A DNA stretch of 64,000 nt from Trinickia violacea (lineage in GTDB: Bacteria > Pseudomonadota > Gammaproteobacteria > Burkholderiales > Burkholderiaceae): assembly GCF_005280735.1 (NCBI RefSeq), contig NZ_CP040077.1, positions 2,976,001 through 3,040,000 on the forward strand, in the 5' to 3' direction. Below the pieces are notes generated by a model. The model saw only the letters and a program-made list of their open reading frames with translations, was not told the origin of the DNA and did no database searches. The translations under genes were made by a program, and so were the position numbers. Positions 54,969-63,283 of the stretch are shown here, in pieces. Within the stretch, counting starts at the first letter, position 1, and the number at the start of each line of letters is the position of its first letter.

Positions 54969-55553
54969 TTACGACGCCGACAGTGCCGCGATCACGCGCT
55001 CGATGAAGTGATCCTCGACGTTTGGCACCGGCAGCGACGGTGTGCCGATCGGGGTAAGCGGCCCTGGGTGCTGCCACGGGTGAAGCAGACGCGGTACTAG
55101 AGGCACGACATCCTCACCGTTGCGATAGAGATGCACCTGCACGCCGTTCGCTTGCAACAGCGCTCCGAGCGTGTCGTCGACGCTGACGCGGGGCGGCTCG
55201 AAGGCGTAGACCTCCTGTGGCGCCCGGCCCGCAAGACACAGTACGCCGGCATATAGCAGCGCCAGCGCCGCACCTTCGCTGTGCCCAACCGCCACGTCAG
55301 GCGTCGGCAACGCCATCAACGGATCGCGGATCGAACAGAACGCCTGCCAGAATCCTGCGTGCAGCACACCGAGATCCGGAACATTCACAATCTCAACGTC
55401 CAGATCTGCAAGCCAGCACGCGATGTTGTTCGTGCCAGGGAATGCGATCGCACTCCCCTCCACGATCGCACGCGCGGCGCTCGCCTCGGCGCCTATTTGA
55501 GGCGGCGACGTGTAAGCGCGCTGCGCGAGTAACGCGTAGTCTCGTGGTGTCAT
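54969..55553 (-). CDS. Phage lipase (class 3-like) in the lysis module
   Basis: A 194-aa alpha/beta hydrolase. Oxyanion region AIAFPGTNNIACWLADLD (resembles the GTxxxxxWxxD of class 3 lipases), nucleophile elbow GHSEGAALALLYAG, acid in NGEDVVPLV, and histidine in VEDHFIERV complete a Ser-Asp-His triad. Likely cleaves lipids or esters, perhaps host membrane lipids during lysis or release. ATG 55553 matches the domain start and lies 13 nt after the lipoprotein stop, at the end of the lysis gene string. Confidence 0.8.
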   Translation of the reverse strand: MTPRDYALLAQRAYTSPPQIGAEASAARAIVEGSAIAFPGTNNIACWLADLDVEIVNVPDLGVLHAGFWQAFCSIRDPLMALPTPDVAVGHSEGAALALLYAGVLCLAGRAPQEVYAFEPPRVSVDDTLGALLQANGVQVHLYRNGEDVVPLVPRLLHPWQHPGPLTPIGTPSLPVPNVEDHFIERVIAALSAS

Positions 55554-55566
55554 GGCGCGCCTCACG

Positions 55567-56040
55567 CTACTGGATCGGTGCCCCGCCAGCGGGCGGCGTC
55601 GATGCCGCTTCCGGCGCAGATGCGGCCGTCGGCGTGGCCGGCGCATACGTCGTCGCAGCAGCGTTCAACGCGCCGTTGGCGAGTGTCAGCGCGCCGCCGA
55701 TCTCCTGCTTGAGCGATGGCGAGACGTTGGGCATTGACGCCAGCTTTTTCACAGCAACCGGGATCGTGGTTTGCGCGAGCGTCTGAACCGTGCTCGCGTC
55801 GATCGTGGCGTTCGTCGCGCACAGCGCCTTCATGTCGTCGATCGCCAGATCCACATCGGGGTCGAGCGTGTACAACATTTGCGCGTCCGTTGCCACCGGG
55901 TTGAAGAAGGCACATGCGTTACCCACGCGGGTTTGGATATCGCCAATAACAGCGGCGAATTTCTGCTGGGCCGCAGTGCTGCACGCGGTGATTTGAGCGA
56001 GCAGGAGCAGTCCTGCCGCGATTTGCAGCATGCGATTCAT
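55567..56040 (-). CDS. Prophage lipoprotein in the lysis module
   Basis: A 157-aa exported protein with lipobox ITAC (Cys20) after a clear signal peptide. The mature part is helical with two cysteines (NACAFF, ALCATNAT) and ends in a Pro/Ala-rich stretch. Position after the endolysin is where outer-membrane spanins (Rz1/o-spanin) or phage lipoproteins occur; it is longer than typical Rz1. AAGGAC precedes the ATG. Confidence 0.75.
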   Translation of the reverse strand: MNRMLQIAAGLLLLAQITACSTAAQQKFAAVIGDIQTRVGNACAFFNPVATDAQMLYTLDPDVDLAIDDMKALCATNATIDASTVQTLAQTTIPVAVKKLASMPNVSPSLKQEIGGALTLANGALNAAATTYAPATPTAASAPEAASTPPAGGAPIQ

Positions 56041-56121
56041 GGTTGTCCTTCGGAGTTGTGCCGCGGACGCGGTAACAGATTGACGGGAGAGTGGGTTGTG
56101 CCGCGCTTGCGGCAGTGATGG

Positions 56122-56514
56122 TTACTGCAACGTAGCCTGCTGCTGCGGTTGGGCAGCGGCGGCCGGCGGCACCACGAGTGCTTGCGCAGGCACGGGCGCC
56201 GGGGCAACCGGTGACACCGGCGCTGCGGCAACCGGCTGAGCGTTGGGCGCCGTTTGCGCTGCCGCCTCGGACAGCGCCTCTTCGCTGGTTACTGCTGGAT
56301 CGATCGTCGACTGGATACCCGTGATCAGGTTCGTCAAGGACGAGGAGCTCGACGGCTGGTTCTTGGCAGCGTGATACACCCCGAGCCCGACCAGAGCCTG
56401 CCCGATGGCGAAGATCAACTGTTGCTGGTCAGCTCCCCGAAAGAAAACGAGCAGCGCCCACAAGGCAATCAGCAAAATCGTCGCGACAAACTTCATCCAC
56501 AGTGCTGTTTTCAT
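56122..56514 (-). CDS. Prophage small membrane protein with disordered tail
   Basis: A 130-aa protein with two hydrophobic segments (about 8-26 and 31-48) followed by a Ser/Ala/Pro/Gln-rich tail that looks disordered. GGAGAAG lies 6 nt before the ATG. Sits between the endolysin and the lipoprotein genes. It might be an inner-membrane spanin-type or holin-accessory protein, but no coiled coil typical of Rz is visible. Not recognised as a family. Confidence 0.7.
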   Translation of the reverse strand: MKTALWMKFVATILLIALWALLVFFRGADQQQLIFAIGQALVGLGVYHAAKNQPSSSSSLTNLITGIQSTIDPAVTSEEALSEAAAQTAPNAQPVAAAPVSPVAPAPVPAQALVVPPAAAAQPQQQATLQ

Positions 56515-56589
56515 AGTGCTTCTCCAAAAAGAAAAAAAGCCGCTCGAGGCGGCGACATGAACAACGGGAAAATGACAGCTCTGGGCCGA

Positions 56590-57039
56590 TCAGGCGACGT
56601 CGAGCAAAGTAAGGTGGTGGGCTCGGATGATCGCGATCACCATTGCGGCGTAGGTTGGCGCAGTCGAATAGCCACAACGCGCTATTGCCGTCGCGAACGC
56701 GGGACCGTTCGTGCAGGCGAAAGCCGGTTTGTAACGCGGATTCCGGATCAGAAACGCAGCGTGATCATCAATGCTGCCCAGCCAGTTTTCATAGGCGCGG
56801 AAGCGCGCGGTGACCTGCACCACCCTGCCGTCAGTAACCTCGTGCGTAAGCTGCGTCGTGAACGGCCCGTGCCAGAACCTGTCGGCCTTGATGCCGAACA
56901 GGTTCAGCCCAGGTGCGTGTAGCCCCCACCCCGACTCGAGCGCTGCCTGTGCGACCGTGACGCTCGCCGGTACTCGGGCTGTCCGGGCGCATGCCCGTGC
57001 CGCCGGTGCGATCGCGGCAATAAATTGTTGTGGCGTCAC
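56590..57039 (-). CDS. Endolysin: glucosaminidase (FlgJ/GH73-like)
   Basis: A 149-aa single-domain N-acetylglucosaminidase. It has the family opening FIAAIAPAARACARTARVPASVTVAQAALESGWG, with the catalytic glutamate in ALESGWG, then NLFGIKADRFWHGP and FRAYENWLGSIDDHAAFL. No signal peptide, so it depends on holins to reach the cell wall. GTG start overlapping the upstream holin-like gene by 4 bp (GTGA). Confidence 0.92.
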   Translation of the reverse strand: MTPQQFIAAIAPAARACARTARVPASVTVAQAALESGWGLHAPGLNLFGIKADRFWHGPFTTQLTHEVTDGRVVQVTARFRAYENWLGSIDDHAAFLIRNPRYKPAFACTNGPAFATAIARCGYSTAPTYAAMVIAIIRAHHLTLLDVA

Positions 57040-57614
57040 GATGGATACCTCCCATGATCGGCTGTGCCTTTGTCAGCCGCGGATTGTGTTGAGTGTTCGG
57101 TCGCGCCTCTGAAATAGAACGAAAGCGAACCCTTCAACTCGTTGAACCACTGCGCGATGAGAGCACCGACCGTCATGCTCGCCGTCGGGTTCTTCAGCAG
57201 TTCGTCGGCTGTCCCACTCAAGATCGCGGCGACGATACCGAGCCCACCAGAAAGCAGCCAGAAAGTGATTGCCGGTCGCACCCAGTCGTGAGGCGGGTGT
57301 GCGGCAGAATACGGTGCACTATCGTGACCAATCGCCTGGCTCGTGTACGACGCAGCCGCCGCCTGCGGACGATTCAACTCGGCCGTGGCAGCCAACTGCT
57401 GCACCAGGGCCTTTACATTGGCTTGCAGCCCCTGCAGCTTCACGGGCGCATCGGGATCAGAGGCAAGCGCGGCGGACACCGCCGGCGGCGTCGCATCGGT
57501 ACCCAGCACCGCCGCGATCAAGGCACCCACTGCGGCACCCGCAGGGCCATCCAATAGCCTGCTGATGACCGGCGCAGCGCTGCCGACGCCCGCTGCGATA
57601 TCTGACCATTCCAT
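57036..57614 (-). CDS. Holin-like protein (3TM type)
   Basis: A 192-aa membrane protein: an N-terminal Gly/Ala-rich helix (GPAGAAVGALIAAVLG), a central cytosolic part (VKLQGLQANVKALVQQLAATAELNRPQA), then two hydrophobic segments (PAITFWLLSGGLGIVAAIL and a shorter one) and FNELKGSLSFYFRGA near the end. The pattern (HDWVRPAITFWL ... QWFNELKGSLSFYFRG) fits the GTA/3TM holin group. AAGGAGAGG before the ATG. Overlaps the endolysin start. Confidence 0.78.
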   Translation of the reverse strand: MEWSDIAAGVGSAAPVISRLLDGPAGAAVGALIAAVLGTDATPPAVSAALASDPDAPVKLQGLQANVKALVQQLAATAELNRPQAAAASYTSQAIGHDSAPYSAAHPPHDWVRPAITFWLLSGGLGIVAAILSGTADELLKNPTASMTVGALIAQWFNELKGSLSFYFRGATEHSTQSAADKGTADHGRYPS

Positions 57615-57644
57615 AATCCTCTCCTTTTGCCACCCCGCCCGACG

Positions 57645-57986
57645 TCATGAGGCTCGCCTCGCGCGGATCAGCCTCACGGCATGCATTGCGATCACAAAAT
57701 CTCCCCGCACAAGTCGAATAAGCCACAACACCACCGCATTGACCGCAACTTCAGTTGGCTCCACGGGAGTGTGGTAGTAGCCGAACCACACCCGAATGGC
57801 GAGCACGCCATAGCCGACCACGAACGCATACCGGACCAGAGCTGCACGTCGCACGATCAATGAATCCCCCGTCATCCGGGTGAACATCAGGATTCCTACG
57901 ATCACGGTAGCAATCAGGCCGTTGCTCATCAGGAGCGCGAAGTCAAGCGCCCCATGCGCGTGAAAATAAACAATCAGGCCTTTCAT
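57645..57986 (-). CDS. Holin-like membrane protein B
   Basis: A 113-aa protein with three membrane segments (ALLMSNGLIATVIVGILMF, RYAFVVGYGVLAIRVWFGYY, VAVNAVVLWLIRLVRG) and a basic C-terminus. ATG overlaps the stop of the preceding gene by 4 bp. Size, topology and position in a lysis string suggest a holin or antiholin; the family is not named with certainty. Confidence 0.72.
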   Translation of the reverse strand: MKGLIVYFHAHGALDFALLMSNGLIATVIVGILMFTRMTGDSLIVRRAALVRYAFVVGYGVLAIRVWFGYYHTPVEPTEVAVNAVVLWLIRLVRGDFVIAMHAVRLIRARRAS

Positions 57987-58357
57987 GACTGTCTCCCTAA
58001 TATCATGTCAACGAGGCGGTTCAGAATCTGCGGTATCGCCACTTCCGACCAGTCCAGCACAATCATCGCTACCACCACGACAGATGCAGCAGAAATAAAT
58101 GCGGCGAACCACTCTGGTAGCCAGGCCGCAGCTGCGCGTACCGCTGGCGTGATCGCATAGCCGCCGACAAGCGAAATGCCGAAGTAAATAGCCTTCTTTA
58201 GGCGCGACGGCTCCCTAGTCCGAAGCAGGAACAGCACGGCACCACAGAACACTCCGCTGAGCATCCCCAGTCTGGGTTCTGCTTCAATGACGCCTAGCGC
58301 GACGCCAGCAGCGACACCGACCAACATTGCGCTGGCCGCCGAAACAGGTTCAGGCAT
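57983..58357 (-). CDS. Holin-like membrane protein A
   Basis: A 124-aa protein with several hydrophobic segments (AMLVGVAAGVALGVIEAEP, LGMLSGVFCGAVLFLL, AIYFGISLVGGYAITPAV, AFISAASVVVVAMIVLDW), compatible with a small phage holin. AAGGGGGG precedes the ATG. First gene after the tail-module terminator, so it opens the lysis transcript segment. Confidence 0.72.
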   Translation of the reverse strand: MPEPVSAASAMLVGVAAGVALGVIEAEPRLGMLSGVFCGAVLFLLRTREPSRLKKAIYFGISLVGGYAITPAVRAAAAWLPEWFAAFISAASVVVVAMIVLDWSEVAIPQILNRLVDMILGRQS

Positions 58358-58374
58358 GCGCCCCCCTTCAAAAG

Positions 58375-58400
58375 AAAAACCCGGCGCGTTGGCCGGGTTT
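58375..58400 (-). terminator. Terminator between tail and lysis modules
   Basis: Arms AAACCCGGC/GCCGGGTTT with a 6-nt loop give a strong stem; T-rich sequence follows on the minus strand (and three T on the plus). It lies 38 nt after the last tail gene stop and just before the holin-like genes. Confidence 0.8.
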
Positions 58401-58437
58401 CGTTGCGAGCCGCATCAAGGCGGTCTGAGTTGAGTGT

Positions 58438-58956
58438 CTACGACCAACTGATTGACTTCACAGCGGCGACCGTCGCCGCACCTGCGATCTGCGCGGTGAG
58501 TGATAGCCGCTTGCCGATCGCTGCGCCCGACGCTGCGAGATAGGGAGCAGATTTTTGCAGCACACCCGCTGCAAGAGCAGCAACGGCCTGCCCGGACGCC
58601 TGCGCAATTGCCGATAGCAGAAGCGTCGTTGCCGCGTTGTTTGCCGTGTATGCGGTCGCCTCGGCGAGTTGCTGTCCCCACGTTGCGACCTCGAGATCCG
58701 GATACGCGGTTGTAATCGCTGCGAGTGCCTGATTGCACGCCGCGTTGATGATCGAGGTCTGCGCGGTCTTCGCGGCAGCTAGCTCAGCAGCTGTCTCTGC
58801 TCGAATCACCCAGTTGCCGCTCGCCGGGTCCGCAACCACCACGCTGCCCGGACCACTATTCGCCGGTGGAGCTACCCCAAGGCAGAACGGCACATCCGTT
58901 TCATCTGATACGCTGCCCGCATACTGAAACGTGTCAGGAAAATACAGGTATTTCAT
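58438..58956 (-). CDS. Tail fibre assembly-like protein
   Basis: A 172-aa protein starting MKYLYFPDTFQYAGSVSDETDVPF, the style of phage tail-fibre-associated proteins, followed by an Ala-rich helical C-terminal half (AAELAAAKTAQTSIINAACNQ). It follows the long fibre gene by 9 bp and resembles Tfa-type partners that fold or cap fibre tips. Precise family uncertain. Confidence 0.7.
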   Translation of the reverse strand: MKYLYFPDTFQYAGSVSDETDVPFCLGVAPPANSGPGSVVVADPASGNWVIRAETAAELAAAKTAQTSIINAACNQALAAITTAYPDLEVATWGQQLAEATAYTANNAATTLLLSAIAQASGQAVAALAAGVLQKSAPYLAASGAAIGKRLSLTAQIAGAATVAAVKSISWS

Positions 58957-58965
58957 GATCGAGCC

Positions 58966-60183
58966 TCAACCGACTTTCAGAATGGTCATCGCGCCTTGCA
59001 AGTGCAACGGCGCAGCGCTTTGCGAACCGAGGACCTTCGAAAACCCCATCCATAACGATTGGCCACCCCAGTTCGGCTGAACGCCGCTGATATTAAGTGA
59101 CCCCAAATAACCTGAGACCGTTTGAGTCGACAATGGGTAGTCCGCGAACCGCTGGACCGCGTACTGATAGACACCGGGAAACGAATATGCGACGCCGACT
59201 GCAAATACCATCTGTGCCGGCAACTGGTATGTGTCACTGGACCACGCAATGATTTTCGCGTTGCCGCACAGGATGTAGACGCCGCCCGGCAACACCATCG
59301 TACCGTCGGAATTGATCGTCGCCTGCAGACCGTTAAAGAAGTTCGTACCGATGCGAAAGTCGATCTGATACCAGCTGCCCTGATCGATTCCGATGCCGCC
59401 ATTCGCTTGACCGCTGTTGCCAAGTTCAACGACAACACCGGGCAACGACGCGAGAGACGCAGGTTTGTTCAGGATCTGCGCTACGCCCGACGTTGCGTTC
59501 CAGTCCGCGTTGACCTGCTTAGCGAGCAGGCCGGCAGGGCTCACACTCAGCAGGTTGCCGACTGAAGGGTCGAGCACCACCGAGGCCTGAAGCGGTGAAG
59601 CGACCGTTCCGGAGCCCGACAGCGTGATGCTCTGGCTCCCCTGCATCTGCACCATCTGCAGGAATGTCGTCAAGTCGACCGTGACATCCGGCTCGCCATC
59701 GACCCCGTGAAGCACAAGAATGCCAGCCTGAAGCGACGCGCTCGCGAGATGCGCGTCGACGGCCGCAAGATTGACAGTCAGCGTTACGCCCGCCTCGTTC
59801 GTGAACGTCAAGACCTTGTTGACTGCGTCCCATGTCTGCGAGGTGACCGTCTCATGCGCCTTGACAACAGCGTCTGTGAGTAGCGGTTTTCCGTCGGCGC
59901 CGACCAGCAGCACATTTCCCTGATCCGACGACACGCCGCGGTAAAGCTTGTTTAGCGCGTCGACGAGATCGTCGTAGCGGTTCGCGGTGGGCGCAACGTT
60001 CGCCGCCTGGAGTACCCGCAACAGGTTCCCCAACAGATCATTCATTGGGTCAGCACTGACCTTTGTGCCGTTCACGCCCTTTGCGCAATCGCGGCCCCAT
60101 CCGCCGTTCCCAACCGGCGGAACCGTCTGTCCAGCCACAACGTTCGGCGGGACGCTAACCGAATCAATGAGAAAACCCTGCAT
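58966..60183 (-). CDS. Tail fibre protein, long
   Basis: A 405-aa structural protein. Residues 1-85 form a baseplate-anchor module (MQGFLIDSVSVPPNVVAGQT, GGWGRDC, NDLLGNLLRVLQAANVAPTANRYDDLVDAL) shared with the shorter fibre at 60739. The middle is repetitive beta-rich (TLTVNLAAVDAHLAS, SITLSGSGTVASPLQASV), and the C-terminus is a receptor-binding-type domain ending ILKVG. Recognises the host surface. Confidence 0.82.
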   Translation of the reverse strand: MQGFLIDSVSVPPNVVAGQTVPPVGNGGWGRDCAKGVNGTKVSADPMNDLLGNLLRVLQAANVAPTANRYDDLVDALNKLYRGVSSDQGNVLLVGADGKPLLTDAVVKAHETVTSQTWDAVNKVLTFTNEAGVTLTVNLAAVDAHLASASLQAGILVLHGVDGEPDVTVDLTTFLQMVQMQGSQSITLSGSGTVASPLQASVVLDPSVGNLLSVSPAGLLAKQVNADWNATSGVAQILNKPASLASLPGVVVELGNSGQANGGIGIDQGSWYQIDFRIGTNFFNGLQATINSDGTMVLPGGVYILCGNAKIIAWSSDTYQLPAQMVFAVGVAYSFPGVYQYAVQRFADYPLSTQTVSGYLGSLNISGVQPNWGGQSLWMGFSKVLGSQSAAPLHLQGAMTILKVG

Positions 60184-60186
60184 GGC

Positions 60187-60729
60187 TCACCCGATCGCAA
60201 CTGCGTTGGAGGGGAACATCGCCGTGCCGCCAGCCTGAAGGGCCACGAGCGCCTGCTTGCACGCTGACACATATTTCGCAGCGGCCTTCGCAAAGGCCAT
60301 GAAGGTCGCTGTGTCGGGAAACACATGTGGCTGCCCGCTGGCGTCCGCCCATGGAAAGGTCGTAGCTCCGTTCGTGAATTCCTGGTACAGCGCGATGAAC
60401 TGCGCTTCCGCGCTGATGTTGGCGGCGTCGGAATCGGTAACGCCGTAAGTGCCGTTCAGCGTTGGTGTCGAGGAGCTCGTGACAACGAGTCCCTGAGCAA
60501 CTGCCGCAGCGTACTGCCCCGCCGGAGTGGGCGGTGATGGTGGGGGAGCCGCGAACGACACCGAGCCGTCAGCGGCGTGCGTAACGATCCATCCAGGCAG
60601 TGCATAGTCGGGCACGCCATAGGCATTCTTGGGCGGAGACGCCGGATTGAAATGTGGGACCTGGGACAAGTCGAGTACGACGGTCAAATACTCGGTCCCG
60701 TTGAACGTGGCAGAACAACCGTATTTCAT
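60187..60729 (-). CDS. DUF4376-type tail fibre-associated protein
   Basis: A 180-aa protein. The N-terminal part (MKYGCSATFNGTEYLTVVLDLSQVP, YALPGWIVTHAADGSV) leads to a DUF4376-like C-terminal domain: TLNGTYGVTDSDAANISAEAQF, TTFPWADASGQPHVFPDTATFMAFA, KYVSACKQALVALQAG. This domain occurs in fibre-linked proteins of Burkholderia phages. Lies between the two fibre genes. Confidence 0.8.
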   Translation of the reverse strand: MKYGCSATFNGTEYLTVVLDLSQVPHFNPASPPKNAYGVPDYALPGWIVTHAADGSVSFAAPPPSPPTPAGQYAAAVAQGLVVTSSSTPTLNGTYGVTDSDAANISAEAQFIALYQEFTNGATTFPWADASGQPHVFPDTATFMAFAKAAAKYVSACKQALVALQAGGTAMFPSNAVAIG

Positions 60730-60738
60730 GCCGCTTCC

Positions 60739-61473
60739 TCAGAAAGTAAAGGACGTGTAGTTTCGCGGGGTAAACCAGTTCCCCGACTGCTGTGTCGTGG
60801 TCGCGATCATGCGCGATTCGCCATTGGCAAAGACAATGGTCAAAAAGTCATCGACAACGGTCGGCCCGGCGGACGAACCGTACGCCGGCGTCGTACTCCA
60901 TGACATCGCCGCGATGCCGTTCGGCGCGACCTGGGGCTTGTTGTTAATGCTGTTCTGGAGGCCATTGATCTGCCCTTGCAAATTGTTGACGTCCGCGTTC
61001 AAGGCATTCGCGACACCGCCAATCGAGTTGTTCAAGTTCGCAACGTCCAATGCGAGTTCAGCCTCGAACACGACATTACCGAGATCGGTCTGATCCACCG
61101 TGACCGCGAGCCCGCCGGTCGTACGCCAGCCAACATAGATTTGGTTGGCACCTTGATTAGCGCCGCCGCCTTGACGCACATACGGACCGAGCTTCGAGAT
61201 CGTCGTTTGAAGTTGCTGCGCGGATGCACCGATCAATTCCTCAATTGCCTGAAGCAAGTCGTCGTATCGATTCGGTGTCGGAGCAACCCCGGCCGCCTGC
61301 AATACGCGCAACAGGTTCCCGAGCAGATCGTTAAAGAAGTCCGCATCCGGCGTGGTGCCGTCGACGCCAGGCTGGCAATTCGTACCCCACCCACCACCGC
61401 CTGTGGGCGGAATCACCTGCCCCTGAACCGTAGTGCCAGGCGCCGGCACATCGTTGATATTGAAGCCTTGCAT
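60739..61473 (-). CDS. Tail fibre/collar protein, short
   Basis: A 244-aa structural protein. The first 80 residues repeat the anchor of the long fibre (MQGFNINDVPAPGTTVQGQV, GGWGTNCQPG, NDLLGNLLRVLQAAGVAPTPNRYDDL). A short coiled-coil-like stretch (VANALNADVNNLQGQINGLQNS) and a beta domain follow. Two fibres with one anchor suggest two fibre types on the same baseplate or a duplication. Confidence 0.8.
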   Translation of the reverse strand: MQGFNINDVPAPGTTVQGQVIPPTGGGGWGTNCQPGVDGTTPDADFFNDLLGNLLRVLQAAGVAPTPNRYDDLLQAIEELIGASAQQLQTTISKLGPYVRQGGGANQGANQIYVGWRTTGGLAVTVDQTDLGNVVFEAELALDVANLNNSIGGVANALNADVNNLQGQINGLQNSINNKPQVAPNGIAAMSWSTTPAYGSSAGPTVVDDFLTIVFANGESRMIATTTQQSGNWFTPRNYTSFTF

Positions 61474-61476
61474 AGA

Positions 61477-62220
61477 TCAGAACTCCCGATATTGAACGCA
61501 CACGTGCGCTGGAATGAGTTTCGAGATGAGACACATAATCGGCGGCGGATCGGCACCGCAAATCGGCGAGCATCCCAACTGAAAACCGCAAGAACCCATC
61601 TGCGCATAACGTGTCGCGACTGGTGGTGCACAGTTGCCCGATGAAAGATCGTTGCACCCCATCTCGCTGCAGCCCATATCTGCGCTCGCGGTGTCGGCAT
61701 TCGCGTTGACATTCACCAGCAGGAACTGCCGGCATCCATGCAACGCAGGAGCGTCCGGGCTACCGCCGATTTGCATACATCCAAGTTGGCCACAACCCAT
61801 CGAAGACTGCGGCACCCCCCACTCCGCGAGGCTGCCTTGCGGATACCCGAGCCACGCGGCAACCTGCTGGAGGAAATTCAACGTCGGGCCGGCGCACGAG
61901 CTGTCCTGAAGTTGAATCCATTCGCATAGCATCCCGGTCGTGAGCGGTGGAGACGGACAGTCGCTCGGGTAGCCGAAGATCGCGGCCCACCGCGCGAGCA
62001 TCGTCGTTGCCGTGCAGGGAAACAACTCGGCCAAAATGCCGCAGAGATAAGTCGCGCACTCTGAAAAACCAACTGCAATCGCGCGCCAGAAACGACTGAT
62101 AACCCGCGTGTCGTCGCCGAGATCCCAGATAGGCCCCTTCGGCAAATTCTGCTGAATGGCCGTGATGTACTCGTCTTCACTCCACCCGCAGCTATCGCCG
62201 GTAATGGTGCAATCAGACAT
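61477..62220 (-). CDS. Mu gp48-like tail protein (DUF2313/YmfQ), Cys-rich
   Basis: A 247-aa baseplate-region protein. The N-terminal part (YITAIQQNLPKGPIWD, FWRAIAVGFSEC) and the C-terminal CLISKLIPAHVCVQY match the YmfQ/gp48 pattern. It holds 19 cysteines, with a repeated MGC-x3-GC element at 141-148, 182-189 and 208-217 (variant MGSCGFQLGC). ATG 62220 overlaps the gp47 stop by one base (TGATG). The upstream start at 62235 is unnecessary. Confidence 0.88.
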   Translation of the reverse strand: MSDCTITGDSCGWSEDEYITAIQQNLPKGPIWDLGDDTRVISRFWRAIAVGFSECATYLCGILAELFPCTATTMLARWAAIFGYPSDCPSPPLTTGMLCEWIQLQDSSCAGPTLNFLQQVAAWLGYPQGSLAEWGVPQSSMGCGQLGCMQIGGSPDAPALHGCRQFLLVNVNANADTASADMGCSEMGCNDLSSGNCAPPVATRYAQMGSCGFQLGCSPICGADPPPIMCLISKLIPAHVCVQYREF

Positions 62221-63278
62221 CAGCACGTCTCCCAATCGATCACGGCATTCGTGAAGATCTGCGTGGGTGGCTTCGGCACGAAAGTCGATTGCGGCATCGA
62301 ATAGTCGAACAGCGCGGCTGTATCGATTACACGCCCCAGATCTTGAGCCGTATAACCGCGACCAGGCGATGCCGTGCGGACGAGATAACTGTCAACGTCG
62401 CTTTGCACATCATCCTGAATTGTCTGGTTGAACGGACTCGGACACCGGATCGTCAGATTGAGCGGTACGCCGACCGGCAACCGTGCCATCGGAATCGCGC
62501 CAACTGGCTTGCGGCACGGATCAGAGAGGTAGGCTTGCACGATCGCTACATCGGTTTGCTGGGGAATTCCGTAGGTGTTCGGATAGGCGTTGTCCATCAT
62601 GAAATAGACGTTGATGACGTTGCCAGCCGCATACGCCCAGGCTCGCGTAACACCCGGTACCTCCAGCGCCCAGTCCACGTAGTCCTGCAGCGTGCCGTAC
62701 CGGTTGCGGCGTTGCATACGCGCGATCATCCGCGCCCGCAGATCGTCGTCGTTCTCGATGTCGGCGCCACCGCCAAGGCCAGCAGCCCCCACCGTCGCGT
62801 CAGAATCCAGACCCGGCACGCTCGACATGAGCGACAGCGGCTCGCCTGCCAGCGCATTCGTCGCTGAGCCGGTCGTAGTCGCCATCACGTTCACGATCCC
62901 GTTTCCTGTCGCGTCGAGCTCAGCATCCGCCTGCGTGGTGTACTGGGTCTCGTCCTCGCGAGAAAAGATCGTTCCGGCGGGAATTGGCGTATTGGCGATG
63001 CCTGTGACGGCGACTGGCCCAATCGCCGCTGTCGGCATCTTGATATAGACGCGGAATAGGTTTGCCCATCGCTGGAGCCACACGCCCGTTGCTCTGTCAG
63101 GCATCGCCTGACGCAGAATATTTACCGCCTGTGCATAAAGCTCCCAAAGCATTCCGCCGACAACCGTTGCCGCGATCCACAGGTTGTTCGGGAAAATCCA
63201 CGCATCTGAATTCGGCAGCTTCGCGCGAAAGGCTTGCCGCATCCGCTCAATGAGGCTGTCTTGAGTCGGTTGATCCAT
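62220..63278 (-). CDS. Baseplate protein J (Mu gp47-like)
   Basis: A 352-aa baseplate wedge protein. Features: LWELYAQAVNILRQAMPDRATG, the PIPAGTIFSREDETQYTT beta-domain, the family hallmark GGGADIENDDDLRARMIARMQ and YGTLQDYVDWALEVPGVTRAWAY. Builds the baseplate of a contractile tail. 5 bp after gp46. Confidence 0.94.
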   Translation of the reverse strand: MDQPTQDSLIERMRQAFRAKLPNSDAWIFPNNLWIAATVVGGMLWELYAQAVNILRQAMPDRATGVWLQRWANLFRVYIKMPTAAIGPVAVTGIANTPIPAGTIFSREDETQYTTQADAELDATGNGIVNVMATTTGSATNALAGEPLSLMSSVPGLDSDATVGAAGLGGGADIENDDDLRARMIARMQRRNRYGTLQDYVDWALEVPGVTRAWAYAAGNVINVYFMMDNAYPNTYGIPQQTDVAIVQAYLSDPCRKPVGAIPMARLPVGVPLNLTIRCPSPFNQTIQDDVQSDVDSYLVRTASPGRGYTAQDLGRVIDTAALFDYSMPQSTFVPKPPTQIFTNAVIDWETC

Positions 63279-63283
63279 TCCGT

